Below are positions 1 through 8,844 of a DNA stretch of 64,000 nt, piece by piece. Numbering within the stretch: position 1 is the first letter of the stretch; every line of letters begins with the position of its first letter. Origin of the DNA: JAUVXJ01 sp964433755 (GTDB lineage Bacteria > Chloroflexota > Anaerolineae > UBA7937 > B3-Chlor); the NCBI GenBank assembly GCA_964433755.1, contig CAYSSR010000003.1, forward strand, positions 601,557-665,556. The letters are read 5' to 3'. Below the pieces are notes generated by a model. It had not been told where the DNA came from. It ran no database searches and saw only the letters and a list, made by a program, of their open reading frames with translations. Made by a program: the position numbers and the translations under genes.

Positions 1-64
1 GAATGAGCACACCCACGAGCGCGAGCAAGACACTGATCAGAATGGAGAGCTTGCGCGACTGCAT
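1..64 (-). CDS. N-terminus of an exported or membrane-anchored protein (partial)
   Basis: Only the first 21 codons lie in the window; the rest runs off the left edge. The ATG reads leftward from 64 behind a good ribosome binding site (GGAGGAGA, four bases upstream). The peptide begins MQSRKLSILISVLLALVGVL, which is a short basic head followed by a hydrophobic stretch. That is typical of a signal peptide or N-terminal membrane anchor. A strong promoter on the same strand sits at 307-335. The function cannot be told from this fragment. Confidence 0.6.
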   Translation of the reverse strand, partial: MQSRKLSILISVLLALVGVLI

Positions 65-473
65 GGTATCTCCTCCCTCCTCGCCTCCGGCCAAGTGCGT
101 GCCGATGGCACCCGCCGACCGCCCTGAAACGAAGCGGCGCGTCGACCATCGTCTCTACCTGACAGGATGATCAACGCTGCCTACACCAGGGCCTCCTCCG
201 ATTGCTGAACGCTGCCGCGCGCAAGTCAAGCCGCCTACGCTTGTGTCGTCACCCCATGGCTAGCAGTGTGCAGTCCGTGGCTCAACATACAGTGCCGAAC
301 ACAAGGACTATATCACTCGCACCGGGGGTTGTCAACCTGGAGCTATGGCTGCGCGGTTGAGGACTAGACCGGCCGCGGTGTTCGGGCCAATCCACGCTCT
401 CTTGTGCACTCAGCCCCCTCGTGCCCTTCGCCAGATTCGGGTCATTCGCGATTCAAGACACCGCAGCCAAGGC
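65..473. other. intergenic leader region, no gene seen
   Basis: This 409-base stretch separates the stop of threonine synthase from the next minus-strand start at 64. It holds the promoter at 307-335, which implies an untranslated leader of roughly 235 bases for the left-edge gene. I recognised no riboswitch or terminator in that leader. The plus-strand open frame starting at 345 is antisense to threonine synthase and has no recognisable product. Confidence 0.5.
307..335 (-). promoter_or_regulatory. sigma-70-type promoter
   Basis: Read on the minus strand, TTGACA (335-330) is followed after exactly 17 bases by TATAGT (312-307). The -35 box is perfect and the -10 box matches five of six consensus positions. 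It points toward the partial exported-protein gene at the left edge. Confidence 0.7.
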
Positions 474-1871
474 TCAGGCAAGAGCAGCGCGATCCCTCAA
501 CGACTTCTCGATAGCTTCCACCACCGCCCCATACCGTGCCGGCAACTCCACCGGCCGGTTGGCGTGGAGCGCCTTCACGTCTTCCAGCTCCCCGTCGTGA
601 TATCCCACCTTGAAACGAGTGAACTTCAAGCCATGTGCCGTGGAAATCACCACCACCTTGTCCGACGGTCCGATCTGTCCCTGCAGTCTCAGCTTGGCGA
701 GGACCGCCAGCGCGGCCCCCGTCTGGGGACAGCAGTAGAAGCCGGTGCGATCCGCCCGGGACGCCGCATTGGACAGCTCGTCCTCGCTGGCCTGCCCCAC
801 CACCCCATCGAACTGCCGTAAGGTCCTGACAGCTCGCTCGTAGCTCACAGGGTTGCCGATCTGGATGGCGCTGGCTAGCGTGGGTTGTGCCTGGACAGGA
901 TCGTACTCCTCGAAGTCAGTCAAATAGCTCAGGTACAGTGGATTGGCCCTCTCTACCTGGGCGCAGGCCAACCGAGGCAACCGGTCTACGAGCCCCAGCT
1001 CCTTCATCATCAGCAAACCCTTGCCCAGGGCGCTCACGTTGCCCAGGTTCCCGGCGGGGATCACGATCCAGTCGGGCACCTCCCACCCCAACTGCTGGAC
1101 CATCTCAATGCCCACGGTCTTCTGGCCTTCAATCCGTAACGGATTCTTGGAGTTGGCCAGGTACAGAGTAGGATCGCTGGTCAACTCCTCGACGATCCTC
1201 ATACAGCCGTCGAAGTCGGTGTCCAGGGCCAGGACCAGCGCACCATTGGCGATAGGCTGCGCCAGTTGGGCGGTGGAGACCTTGCCCTTGGGCAACAAGA
1301 CAATGGCAGGGATGCCTGCGGCGGCGCAGTAGGCGCTCAACGCCGCCGACGTATCCCCGGTAGAGGCGCAAGCCACCGCTCGGATCTCCCGGCCATCGGC
1401 GATCATCTGCTGCACCACAGAAACTAACACGGTCATGCCCAGGTCCTTGAACGAGCCGGTGTGACTGTTCCCACATAGCTTGATCCACAGCCGATCGAGG
1501 CCAAGCTCCTGCTCGAGGCGAGAGGCGCGGAGGAGAGGGGTGTTACCCTCGCCGAGACTGATCACGTTCTCCAAGTCCAACTGGGGACAGACCCACTCCT
1601 TCTTGCTCCATACCCCGCTGGCGCAGGGCTCTTCCGCCGAGCGCATTCGCTCGGCGAACAACGATCTCCACCCGGCACCATCCCGGTCCTTCAGGGCCTC
1701 CATGTCGTGCTGCACATCGAGCAGACCGCCGCACTGTGGGCAGCGATAGACGACGTCGTAGATGGAGTAACGCTGGCTGCAACCCTGAATACACTGGAGC
1801 CAGCTACTGCGGGACCCGCTCACGTGACCCGCATCCGAGTCTGCCAGTGAGGCACCTGCCATCCTAGCCAT
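474..1871 (-). CDS. thrC: threonine synthase
   Basis: A PLP-dependent fold-type II enzyme that converts O-phosphohomoserine to threonine, the last step of threonine synthesis in the cytoplasm. The 465-residue product has an N-terminal zinc-ribbon-like segment (CIQGC...CPQCGG) seen in one class of threonine synthases, then the PLP-lysine motif NSHTGSFKDLG with the Schiff-base lysine in SFKD. A glycine-rich phosphate-binding loop (PAGNLGNVSA) follows. Its ATG overlaps the end of the aspartokinase gene by 8 bases, so the two genes are co-transcribed and probably translationally coupled. Both are downstream of the T-box leader at 3440-3706. A cysteate synthase or other thrC paralogue is possible but less likely given the partner gene. 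Confidence 0.93.
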   Translation of the reverse strand: MARMAGASLADSDAGHVSGSRSSWLQCIQGCSQRYSIYDVVYRCPQCGGLLDVQHDMEALKDRDGAGWRSLFAERMRSAEEPCASGVWSKKEWVCPQLDLENVISLGEGNTPLLRASRLEQELGLDRLWIKLCGNSHTGSFKDLGMTVLVSVVQQMIADGREIRAVACASTGDTSAALSAYCAAAGIPAIVLLPKGKVSTAQLAQPIANGALVLALDTDFDGCMRIVEELTSDPTLYLANSKNPLRIEGQKTVGIEMVQQLGWEVPDWIVIPAGNLGNVSALGKGLLMMKELGLVDRLPRLACAQVERANPLYLSYLTDFEEYDPVQAQPTLASAIQIGNPVSYERAVRTLRQFDGVVGQASEDELSNAASRADRTGFYCCPQTGAALAVLAKLRLQGQIGPSDKVVVISTAHGLKFTRFKVGYHDGELEDVKALHANRPVELPARYGAVVEAIEKSLRDRAALA

Positions 1872-3273
1872 TGAGAATCACCTCATCGTGGATTTGGCGC
1901 ACAGCACCGGCGGCGTCGCACGCCGAGACGAGAACCGAGATGCTGCACTCGGACGAACCCTGGGCCACGGCGACCACGTTGATGTCGCCCTGGGCCAGCG
2001 CCCCAAAAGTGCGGGCGGCGACCCCCGGTGTGCCCCTCAAGCCCGCTCCTACCGCTGTGACGATGACCGTGTCATCCACACACCAGACGCGGTCGATATC
2101 ACGCCTTCGCAGTTCCTCCGCCATCTCCTCCTCGATGGCCCGCATGACGGGCGGCGCCACCTCCGTGGGGATGACGAAGCAGATGGACTGTTCCGAGGAA
2201 GCCTGAGAGATCATGAGCACGCTGGCACCCTTACTGGCCACGGCGGCGAAAGTCCGCGCGGCGATGCCGGGCACGCCCATCATGCCCCTTCCCTCGACCG
2301 TGACCATGCTCAAGTCTCTGATGGCGGTCACGGCTTTGACTGTGCCATCGTTGGTCTCGGGCTCCTGGACGATGCGGGTGCCAGGGCAGGTCGGGTTGAA
2401 GGTGTTCTTCACCCACAGCGGAATGCCTCGCTCTACCACGGGCCGGATGCTGCGAGGGTGCAGTACCTTGGCCCCAAAGTAAGCCAGCTCGCTCACCTCG
2501 GCATAGGAGAGGACGGGGATGAGCCGGGCCTCCGGCACGATGCGCGGGTCGGCGGTCATTACACCATCCACGTCCGTCCAGATCCACACCTCGTCGCTAT
2601 CGAGGCAGTCGCCAAGGATGGCAGCACTGAAGTCGCTGCCGCCACGACCGAGGGTGGTGAGCACGCCGTCGGCCGTGGCCCCGATGAATCCGGTGACCAC
2701 GGGCACGATCCCGTCGGCCAAGAGGGGAACCAGCCGCTCTCCCACGCGGTCACGGGTACTATCCATCAGGGGCGCAGCCTTCTGAAAGGCAGCGTCGGTC
2801 ACGATGAGCTGAGTGGCGTCCACTGCCTGGCTCTTTTTCCCTCGCTGCCGAAGGACTGCCGCCAGAATGCCGGCGTTCATCCTTTCCCCTACGGAGCCGA
2901 TGGTGTCCATGGCACGAGGGGTTACCTCGCCAAGGACGTGGATGCTTCGGCAGAAGGCGGCAAACTCGGCCAGGTGCTCGTCCACCATGGCCAGGAGTGA
3001 TGCACTCTCACCAGGCGAACCCACCAACTCGCGTACGACAGCGTAGTGGCGATCCCGCAGATCAGCCTCGATGTCCACATAGGTCTGACCATCGCCCGAG
3101 GCTGCCGTCAACGCGCCCTGCATCAGGGAGTCCGTGACTCCACTGGCTGCAGAAACCACCACCGCTACCCGCTCCCACACCTGCGATACGTCTAGCACGA
3201 TATCCGCAGCTTGGGAGACTGCGTGGGCATTGCCCACAGAGGTGCCTCCGAACTTCATCGTTAGCGTTCTCAC
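1864..3273 (-). CDS. lysC: aspartokinase
   Basis: Phosphorylates aspartate, the committed step toward threonine, methionine, lysine and isoleucine. The kinase domain opens with MKFGGTSVGN, the classic aspartokinase nucleotide-binding signature, and includes TLGRGGSDFSA and DVDGVMTADPR. The C-terminal third carries two ACT domains, seen as the repeated pattern MVTVEGRGMMGVPGIAARTF and VGAGLRGTPGVAARTF, which bind allosteric amino acids. I chose the GTG at 3273 because AAGGAGGA lies seven bases upstream; the frame stays open further up but that part overlaps the leader RNA. The length is then about 469 residues, normal for monofunctional aspartokinases with tandem ACT domains. It is first in a two-gene operon with thrC under T-box control. 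Confidence 0.93.
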   Translation of the reverse strand: MRTLTMKFGGTSVGNAHAVSQAADIVLDVSQVWERVAVVVSAASGVTDSLMQGALTAASGDGQTYVDIEADLRDRHYAVVRELVGSPGESASLLAMVDEHLAEFAAFCRSIHVLGEVTPRAMDTIGSVGERMNAGILAAVLRQRGKKSQAVDATQLIVTDAAFQKAAPLMDSTRDRVGERLVPLLADGIVPVVTGFIGATADGVLTTLGRGGSDFSAAILGDCLDSDEVWIWTDVDGVMTADPRIVPEARLIPVLSYAEVSELAYFGAKVLHPRSIRPVVERGIPLWVKNTFNPTCPGTRIVQEPETNDGTVKAVTAIRDLSMVTVEGRGMMGVPGIAARTFAAVASKGASVLMISQASSEQSICFVIPTEVAPPVMRAIEEEMAEELRRRDIDRVWCVDDTVIVTAVGAGLRGTPGVAARTFGALAQGDINVVAVAQGSSECSISVLVSACDAAGAVRQIHDEVILNG

Positions 3274-3439
3274 TCCGCTTCCTCCTTTTGCGTATCCTGC
3301 CCCCATGCTTCGTGCCACGACGCCTGGCATCACCGGACGACACCTGCGACCCAAGCTGACCCCGGTCCCCACGGGACATGCTCCTGCCTGCACGTCCTCC
3401 TCGGAGTCCCCGATTTCCGTGGCCGCCGCGTCTGGAGAT

Positions 3440-3706
3440 AACAGAAGAGCCCACGCCTTGGGACGCGTGGGCTCTCACGTGGTTCCACCCAAGTTCGGCA
3501 ACCAAGCCTCGGGTTGCCGCACTCTGAGGCGATAACGGGCCTGACCCGGAACCTCATACTCTCGCCCGACGCGATTTGAGAGGTTCACTCTCGGGGGCCT
3601 TCACGACCGTCCAGCCAAGGGAGCTTCCACCCGGTGGCCCCCTCTCTCTATCACCATCTCAGGCCGCTACTCGTCCCGATCAACGCGTTAGGTTCTTTGG
3701 ATATTG
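3440..3706 (-). promoter_or_regulatory. T-box leader RNA (probably tRNA-Thr responsive) for aspartokinase-threonine synthase
   Basis: The minus-strand leader has the hallmarks of a T-box. The conserved T-box segment GGGTGGAACCACG is at 3490-3478. Upstream, a long Stem I-like region is closed by ACGCG/CGCGT and TTGA/TCAA, with a GACGAGTA element on its 5' side, a GAA on its 3' side and an AGAGAG element in its distal part. A terminator hairpin follows immediately. T-boxes bind the tRNA 3' end through UGGN; here N is A, which pairs with a U discriminator base. U is used by tRNA-Thr in many Gram-positives and not by Leu, Ile or Met tRNAs. ACC (Thr) in GTGAACCTC is a candidate specifier codon but is not certain. 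Uncharged tRNA would allow read-through into lysC-thrC. Confidence 0.85.
3444..3476 (-). terminator. T-box attenuator terminator hairpin
   Basis: An 11-bp perfect stem (3475-3465 with 3456-3446) with an 8-base loop follows directly after the T-box sequence on the minus strand. The downstream T-run is weak (TCTGTT). It is mutually exclusive with the antiterminator formed by the T-box bulge. Confidence 0.75.
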
Positions 3707-3712
3707 ATACCT

Positions 3713-3741
3713 ATTATAGCAGTTTCCCAGAGGGAAGGCAA
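3713..3741 (-). promoter_or_regulatory. promoter of the T-box / lysC-thrC operon
   Basis: On the minus strand TTGCCT (3741-3736) and a perfect TATAAT (3718-3713) are separated by 17 bases. Transcription would start near 3706, just before the leader's Stem I. Confidence 0.75.
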
Positions 3742-3857
3742 CCATGTCGACATAGTGACCCGCGCATCGCGGGGAGGTCTAGCTCCGCTTCCTGCAAGAC
3801 CAGAGGCCGTTTGGCACCCCCTCGTCTCTTGCACATCGAGGAGCGGCATCCCTCAAC

Positions 3858-5855
3858 TCAATCCAGTTCGAAGCCCTTTTCGTGGAAGAGGCGCAGGCAT
3901 GCATCCACGGCCTGTGTATCGTAGAGCACACCTCTGTTCCCCGAGATCTCCTCCAGTGCCTCCTCGATGCCGAAACCGGGGCGATAAGGACGGTCTCGGG
4001 ACATGGCCTCCACGACGTCGGCCACCATCAGCGCCCTGGCTTCCTCTAGAATCTCGTCGCCACCAATGCCGTACGGATAGCCCGACCCGTTCATCCTCTC
4101 GTGATGCTGCAGTATGATCTCCGCCACTGGCCACGGGAATTGGACCTTCTTCACGATATCGTAGGCGGCCTCGGAGTGGGTTTCGATCAACTGGCGCTCG
4201 ATCTCGGTCAAGGGGCTAGGTTTGGAGAGGATCTCCGCTGGCACGAACAGCTTTCCCAGGTCGTGAATAGACGCGGCCACACGGAGTCCTTCGGTGCGCT
4301 CCCTGGAAAGGCCCATCTCCATCGCTATGGCCCGCGCCAGGTGTGACACGCTTCTCTGATGGCCGGCGGTGTATGGATCTCTCGACTCCACGATCAGACG
4401 TAGGGTCCCGATGGTTCCGCCGAAGGCTCTCCTCAGATCCCTCATACTCCGGTCCAGGGCCTGTTCGGTCTTCACGCGATCGGTGATGTCCCTGGCCACC
4501 GAGATCACACCGCGAATCTCGCCGCCCTCGACAATGGGAGCGCCGCTCACCTCCCCGTATTTCCTCGCGCCATCCGCGGCCGTGAACTGATAGACCGTGG
4601 AGTCGATCTGCTCACCGCTCAGGATGCGCCTGGTATTCGACAGGGCTCTCTCCAGATACTCGGGCTCCAGGATGCCCAGATCTGAGAGCCGCACGCCGAC
4701 TAGCTCCTCGGGGCGATACCCCAACAGCCGCTTCACCGATGGGGAGATGGTGACGACCCGGAGTTCCCGATCAACAGAGTATATGACGTCGGACACTTGC
4801 TCGAAGTGCAGCCGGTACCTATGTTCACTTTCTCTCAACTCGCCATTCAGCGCCTCGGCCCGGGCCCTCGTGCGCAACGCGGCAACGGCGTACGACACGT
4901 CGTCCGCCAGTTCCTCAAGCAGCTCCACCTCCCCAGAGTCGAAGGCATCCGGCCCTGGCGCGTAGATGTTGAGCGCACCGATGACCTCTTCGGTAGTGAT
5001 CAAGGGCAACGCGATGGACGAGCCGTACCCGAGGCGCATCGCTTCCTCACGCCAGGGGGCGAATCTAGGATCGGTAAGGATATCCCGGGAGACTACTGGT
5101 TCGCCCGACCGAATGGCCCTGCCGGTGGGCCCCTGGCCTCGAGGGGTATCGGCCCAGGTGATGTTCGCCTGGTGGACGTACCCCTTCCCGTATCCGTCCT
5201 CCGCGACAGGCTCGACGCTCTTCGCCGGGTCCTTCCGAGCGTACCCGATCCAGGCCAGACGATAACCGGCCACCTTCACGATGACCCGGCATACCTCCCG
5301 CAGGAGTTCCAACTCCTGTGTGGCCCGGATTATCACCCGGTTGCATCCGCTGAGCGTTCTCAGCGCCCGAGCGGTTCTCCGTAGGCTCTCGTCGGCCCGT
5401 TTCCGTGCGGTGACGTCGACGGACAGGATCAAGACACCCTCAGGCGCAGGCTGGATGCTTAGATCAAACCAACCCACCTGCCCATCTGGATAGGTGAATT
5501 CGTTTTCCATCCGCGTCGCCGTGCGCTCCTCCATGCAGTTGCGGAGCGCAGCGAACATCTCTGTGTCCTCGATGCCGGGATACGCCTCCATCATCGTTCG
5601 CCCTAACAGCTTCTCCTTCGTGGTCCGCCCATGTCTGGCCACAACATCGTTGACGTAGAGATAACGCCAGTCGGGTCCGATGATCTGGCAGCCTTCCAGC
5701 ATGTCGTCGAGGGTGTGTCGGACACACTGGTCCATAGCAACCAGCGCACCATCACCGACGTCGGTGACCATCTGCTGGCTCCCCGATCCGGCAGTTCCTT
5801 CGCGCGCCCTCCTCTTGTCCGCTGATGGGGGTTCTGTTGGGCGTTCGTTCTTCAT
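3858..5855 (-). CDS. PAS-GAF-PAS-HD-GYP signalling protein (probable cyclic-di-GMP phosphodiesterase)
   Basis: A 665-residue cytoplasmic sensor-effector with no membrane segment. The order is an N-terminal PAS domain (about residues 45-150, ending in the typical DVTARKRADESLR), a GAF domain (about 170-330), a second PAS domain with PAC motif (about 345-465, ending VARDITDRVKTEQAL), and a C-terminal HD-GYP domain. The HD-GYP domain retains the metal-binding HD (SIHDLGKLFVP) and the HHERMNGSGYPYG motif that defines active enzymes of this family, which cleave cyclic-di-GMP. ATG at 5855 has a strong GGGAGGG ribosome binding site. It stands alone between the T-box leader and a divergent operon, so its signal and targets are unknown. 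Confidence 0.88.
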   Translation of the reverse strand: MKNERPTEPPSADKRRAREGTAGSGSQQMVTDVGDGALVAMDQCVRHTLDDMLEGCQIIGPDWRYLYVNDVVARHGRTTKEKLLGRTMMEAYPGIEDTEMFAALRNCMEERTATRMENEFTYPDGQVGWFDLSIQPAPEGVLILSVDVTARKRADESLRRTARALRTLSGCNRVIIRATQELELLREVCRVIVKVAGYRLAWIGYARKDPAKSVEPVAEDGYGKGYVHQANITWADTPRGQGPTGRAIRSGEPVVSRDILTDPRFAPWREEAMRLGYGSSIALPLITTEEVIGALNIYAPGPDAFDSGEVELLEELADDVSYAVAALRTRARAEALNGELRESEHRYRLHFEQVSDVIYSVDRELRVVTISPSVKRLLGYRPEELVGVRLSDLGILEPEYLERALSNTRRILSGEQIDSTVYQFTAADGARKYGEVSGAPIVEGGEIRGVISVARDITDRVKTEQALDRSMRDLRRAFGGTIGTLRLIVESRDPYTAGHQRSVSHLARAIAMEMGLSRERTEGLRVAASIHDLGKLFVPAEILSKPSPLTEIERQLIETHSEAAYDIVKKVQFPWPVAEIILQHHERMNGSGYPYGIGGDEILEEARALMVADVVEAMSRDRPYRPGFGIEEALEEISGNRGVLYDTQAVDACLRLFHEKGFELD

Positions 5856-6519
5856 CTCTTGCCCTCCCTCACAGAGCGTTCCACAGTCGGTCCCTAGTTG
5901 GCGCTTTCACGGGCGACTCACGAAAGACAAAGGCGGGCTAGACGACGTCACAGATACACCGATCTCGACGGAACACTGAGGACACGGGGCTGCGTTGCCA
6001 GCACACGACCTCGTTTAGGGCCATACCAGCTCGGAAGGTCCGAGTGTGTCCTCGCGGATTGCACCAATCCTATGTCAACTGGAGAGACAGAGCAAGCAGG
6101 CCACCTTGGTAGGCATACACGAGCGACCGACGTCATACGCCTGGACCTCCCCTGCTGGTCCGGAACAGACACGGCTGGCATCACCTCTGGAATCTGAACC
6201 TTCTGCCCCGGTCGTCGGTGTTGAATAGGCGAGACCTTCTACTGGTCTTCTCCCCCGGCACCTGTAGTGGATGACGCTGGACAGTCCAGCCTGGAACGCC
6301 GCTCGGAAGTCGGCTATAATGGCCTTCGGCAGGGGACATCGTCGAGACATCGTGCTCAGTAGAGCGGCCTACCCCCACGAGAGTGGAGAAGTGTCCCCGC
6401 GGCACTACGAGTCCCGGCAGCGCCGGTGCGGACGCATTTTCGCCAGCGCCCGCCTCATGCATCCTCTATTGGGCGGCGGTCTGAGTATCGCCGGCACTAT
6501 CCTCACCTCGGGAGGCTAG
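5856..6519. other. 664-base divergent intergenic region
   Basis: This lies between the HD-GYP gene and the MoxR operon. Apart from a candidate promoter at 6291-6320 for the rightward operon I see no gene. Short open frames on both strands lack convincing starts or recognisable motifs. No clear promoter for the HD-GYP gene was found. Confidence 0.5.
6291..6320 (+). promoter_or_regulatory. candidate promoter of the MoxR operon
   Basis: A perfect TATAAT at 6315-6320 is preceded by a weak -35 (CTGGAA at 6291-6296, 18-base spacer). It would give a leader of roughly 190 bases before the MoxR start at 6520. Confidence 0.45.
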
Positions 6520-7458
6520 ATGGACTGCACTCAGTTCGCTCAGGTGGTCAAGGACAACGTGGGCCGCGTCATCATCGGCAAGGACGACGTCACTGAGTTG
6601 CTCCTGGTCGCTCTCCTCACCGAGGGTCACGTGCTTCTGGAGGACGTGCCGGGCATCGGCAAGACAACGCTAGCCAAGGCCCTGGCTCGCAGCCTGGATT
6701 GTAGCTTCGCCCGCATCCAGTTCACGCCGGACTTGCTGCCCAGCGACGTGACCGGACTGAACTACTACAACCAGAGGAGCCAGGAGTTCGAGTTCCGCCC
6801 CGGCCCGGTGCTGAACCAGGTGCTACTGGCCGATGAGATCAACCGCGCCACGCCGCGCACCCAGTCCAGTCTGCTGGAAGCGATGCAGGAACGCCAGGTG
6901 ACCGTCGATGGAGTAACCTATCCCTTGCCGCAGCCCTTCCTGGTGATGGCGACTCAGAACCCCATCGAGCTGGAGGGGACTTTTCCACTCCCCGAAGCAC
7001 AATTGGATCGCTTTCTTTTGCAGCTCCGTCTGGGCTATCCCACAGAGGAAGAAGAGGAGGAGATACTCCTCACCTACCAGAGGGTCGACCCGCTGACAGA
7101 TCTGGAGGGCGTCGTGTCGACGGAAGACGTGCTGGAGTTACAGCAAGTCGTGCGCGAGACACACATCACCGAGGACGTACGTCACTACATCCTGCGCGTG
7201 GTGCGCACCACGCGCGAGCACGAAGCCGTGGATCTGGGCGTCTCGCCTAGGGGCACTCTCTCGCTGTTCAAGGCCAGCCAGGCCCTGGCCGCCCTACGAG
7301 GTCGCGACTTCGTCATCCCCAGCGACGTACAGTACCTCTGCGCCCCGGTACTTACCCACCGGCTACACATCAGCCCCCAGATCAGGCTGCGCGGGCGCAC
7401 GCCTGCCGAGGTGGTGGCTGAGATCGTCGGTTCGGTCCCGGTGCCCGTGGTGGAGTGA
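6520..7458 (+). CDS. MoxR-family AAA+ ATPase
   Basis: A 312-residue AAA+ chaperone-like ATPase of the MoxR/RavA class. Visible motifs are Walker A (EDVPGIGKTTLAKALA), Walker B with the following sensor region (LLADEINRATPRTQSSLLEAM), and sensor 1 in MATQNPIELEGTFPLPEAQ, which is characteristic of MoxR proteins. The C-terminal lid domain ends in RLRGRTPAEVVAEIV. The family helps to assemble or activate cofactor-containing or secreted complexes and is usually encoded beside a DUF58 protein, exactly as here (next gene 6 bases downstream). The start has GGGAGG just upstream. The substrate cannot be inferred. Confidence 0.92.
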   Translation: MDCTQFAQVVKDNVGRVIIGKDDVTELLLVALLTEGHVLLEDVPGIGKTTLAKALARSLDCSFARIQFTPDLLPSDVTGLNYYNQRSQEFEFRPGPVLNQVLLADEINRATPRTQSSLLEAMQERQVTVDGVTYPLPQPFLVMATQNPIELEGTFPLPEAQLDRFLLQLRLGYPTEEEEEEILLTYQRVDPLTDLEGVVSTEDVLELQQVVRETHITEDVRHYILRVVRTTREHEAVDLGVSPRGTLSLFKASQALAALRGRDFVIPSDVQYLCAPVLTHRLHISPQIRLRGRTPAEVVAEIVGSVPVPVVE

Positions 7459-7464
7459 CCTGGC

Positions 7465-8844
7465 ATGAAGGGTCAGAGCGAGATCCTGGACGCGGAACGC
7501 CGCCGCGAGGCCGCGCCACTGGAGCCCCCTCTGGGCGGTGATGAAGAGGAGCCGCGTAGTCTTCTCCGGCGCACATTGAGGGAGGTACGCGGAGAGCGCT
7601 ATCTCGACCTGGAGAAGGACACCCAGTTCAGCGAGGCATGGGTCATCCTCGGTGTGTTGCTAACCCTGGTGGGGGTCGTTCTCGACAATCAGTTCTTGCT
7701 GGTGGTGGCCTTGAGCCTCTTCGTGGTGGCTGCCGTGAGCTGGGCGTGGAACCAGTTGAGCCTCTTCGGGCTGCACTACGACCGCCGGTTGAGCGAGACA
7801 CGCGCCTTCCTGGGCGAGACCATCGAGCTAACCCTGGAGGTGAAAAACCAGAAGATCCTTCCCTTGACCTGGTTGGAGGTACTGGACGTCTTTCCGCCGT
7901 ACCTGGCGGTGGAGGGCGCGCAGGTGGTCCCCAACAGGTCCAGCAACCTGGGGGAGTTTCGCACCTTCTGGATGCCCGGGGTCTTCCAGGGGCTCAGACG
8001 CAGTTTCACCGTTCGTTGCACCGAGCGGGGGTTCCACTCCTACGGTCCGGCCACGATCACCACCGGCGACGGTTTCGGTTTCTTCTCGCGCAAGGTGGTC
8101 AAGACGGGACACGATCACCTTATCGTCTATCCCCGCATCTACTCCGTCGACGAACTTCGTCTTCCTGCCAAGAACCCCTTCGGGGTACGCGCTGCTCGAG
8201 ACCGGCTGTTCGAAGACCCGCTGCGCACCAAGGGCATACGCGAATGGCAGCCAGCAGACGGGCTGCGGCGGGTACACTGGAAGGCGACCGCGCGCCACCA
8301 GCGGATGCTGAGCCGCATCTACGAGCCCAGCGAAGAGCCGCAAATCCTGCTCCTTCTCAACGTGACCACTCTGCCCCGACACTGGCAAGGCAGTATCCCC
8401 GAGCTGACCGAGAGAGTGATCAGCGTGACCGCCAGCCTGGCGGCTATGTGCGTGGAATCCAGAGTGCCGGTGGGTCTCGTCTCCAACGGCATGTTGCCAG
8501 GCAGCGACCAGCCGCTGCGCCTCCTGCCAGGACGTAGCCCCAATCAGCTCGTGAGGATTCTGGAAACCCTGGCTGGCATCACGCCGTTTGCCTCGCTGCC
8601 CATCGAAGAGATGCTGCTCCGGGAATCTCCCAAGCTTCCGTGGGGATCCACTCTGGTCGTGGTCACCGCCATCGCCCACGAGGACCTGCTAGTTTCGCTT
8701 CTGGAACTGGAGGAAGCGGGGCGAGAAGTCGTTCTGTTCACGCTGGCCGAGGAGCCTCCCAGACGTGAGCTCCCCGGCATCCTGATCTACCACTTGCCTC
8801 ACCTGGTCGACGATCTCATCGCTCCGGAGGAGGTGGTAGCCTGA
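7465..8844 (+). CDS. DUF58 domain protein
   Basis: A 459-residue membrane-anchored protein. After a charged N-terminal region come two adjacent membrane segments (about residues 55-95), then a beta-rich extracytoplasmic or cytosolic portion. The DUF58 core is recognised by GIREWQPADGLRRVHWKATA, close to the family signature, followed by a vWA-like segment. DUF58 proteins are the usual partners of MoxR ATPases, which are thought to act on them. It starts 6 bases after moxR and its TGA overlaps the next ATG by one base, so the three genes form one operon. The molecular function is unknown. Confidence 0.88.
   Translation: MKGQSEILDAERRREAAPLEPPLGGDEEEPRSLLRRTLREVRGERYLDLEKDTQFSEAWVILGVLLTLVGVVLDNQFLLVVALSLFVVAAVSWAWNQLSLFGLHYDRRLSETRAFLGETIELTLEVKNQKILPLTWLEVLDVFPPYLAVEGAQVVPNRSSNLGEFRTFWMPGVFQGLRRSFTVRCTERGFHSYGPATITTGDGFGFFSRKVVKTGHDHLIVYPRIYSVDELRLPAKNPFGVRAARDRLFEDPLRTKGIREWQPADGLRRVHWKATARHQRMLSRIYEPSEEPQILLLLNVTTLPRHWQGSIPELTERVISVTASLAAMCVESRVPVGLVSNGMLPGSDQPLRLLPGRSPNQLVRILETLAGITPFASLPIEEMLLRESPKLPWGSTLVVVTAIAHEDLLVSLLELEEAGREVVLFTLAEEPPRRELPGILIYHLPHLVDDLIAPEEVVA

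Noticed and set aside
1888..3000. 370-residue open frame on the plus strand opposite aspartokinase
   Set aside because: It is fully antisense to a clear aspartokinase, has low-complexity His/Gly/Asp-rich composition typical of GC-rich shadow frames, and shows no ribosome binding site.
6271..6519. 82-residue open frame directly before the MoxR gene
   Set aside because: It has no ribosome binding site, overlaps the promoter-like TATAAT at 6315, and shows no family resemblance.
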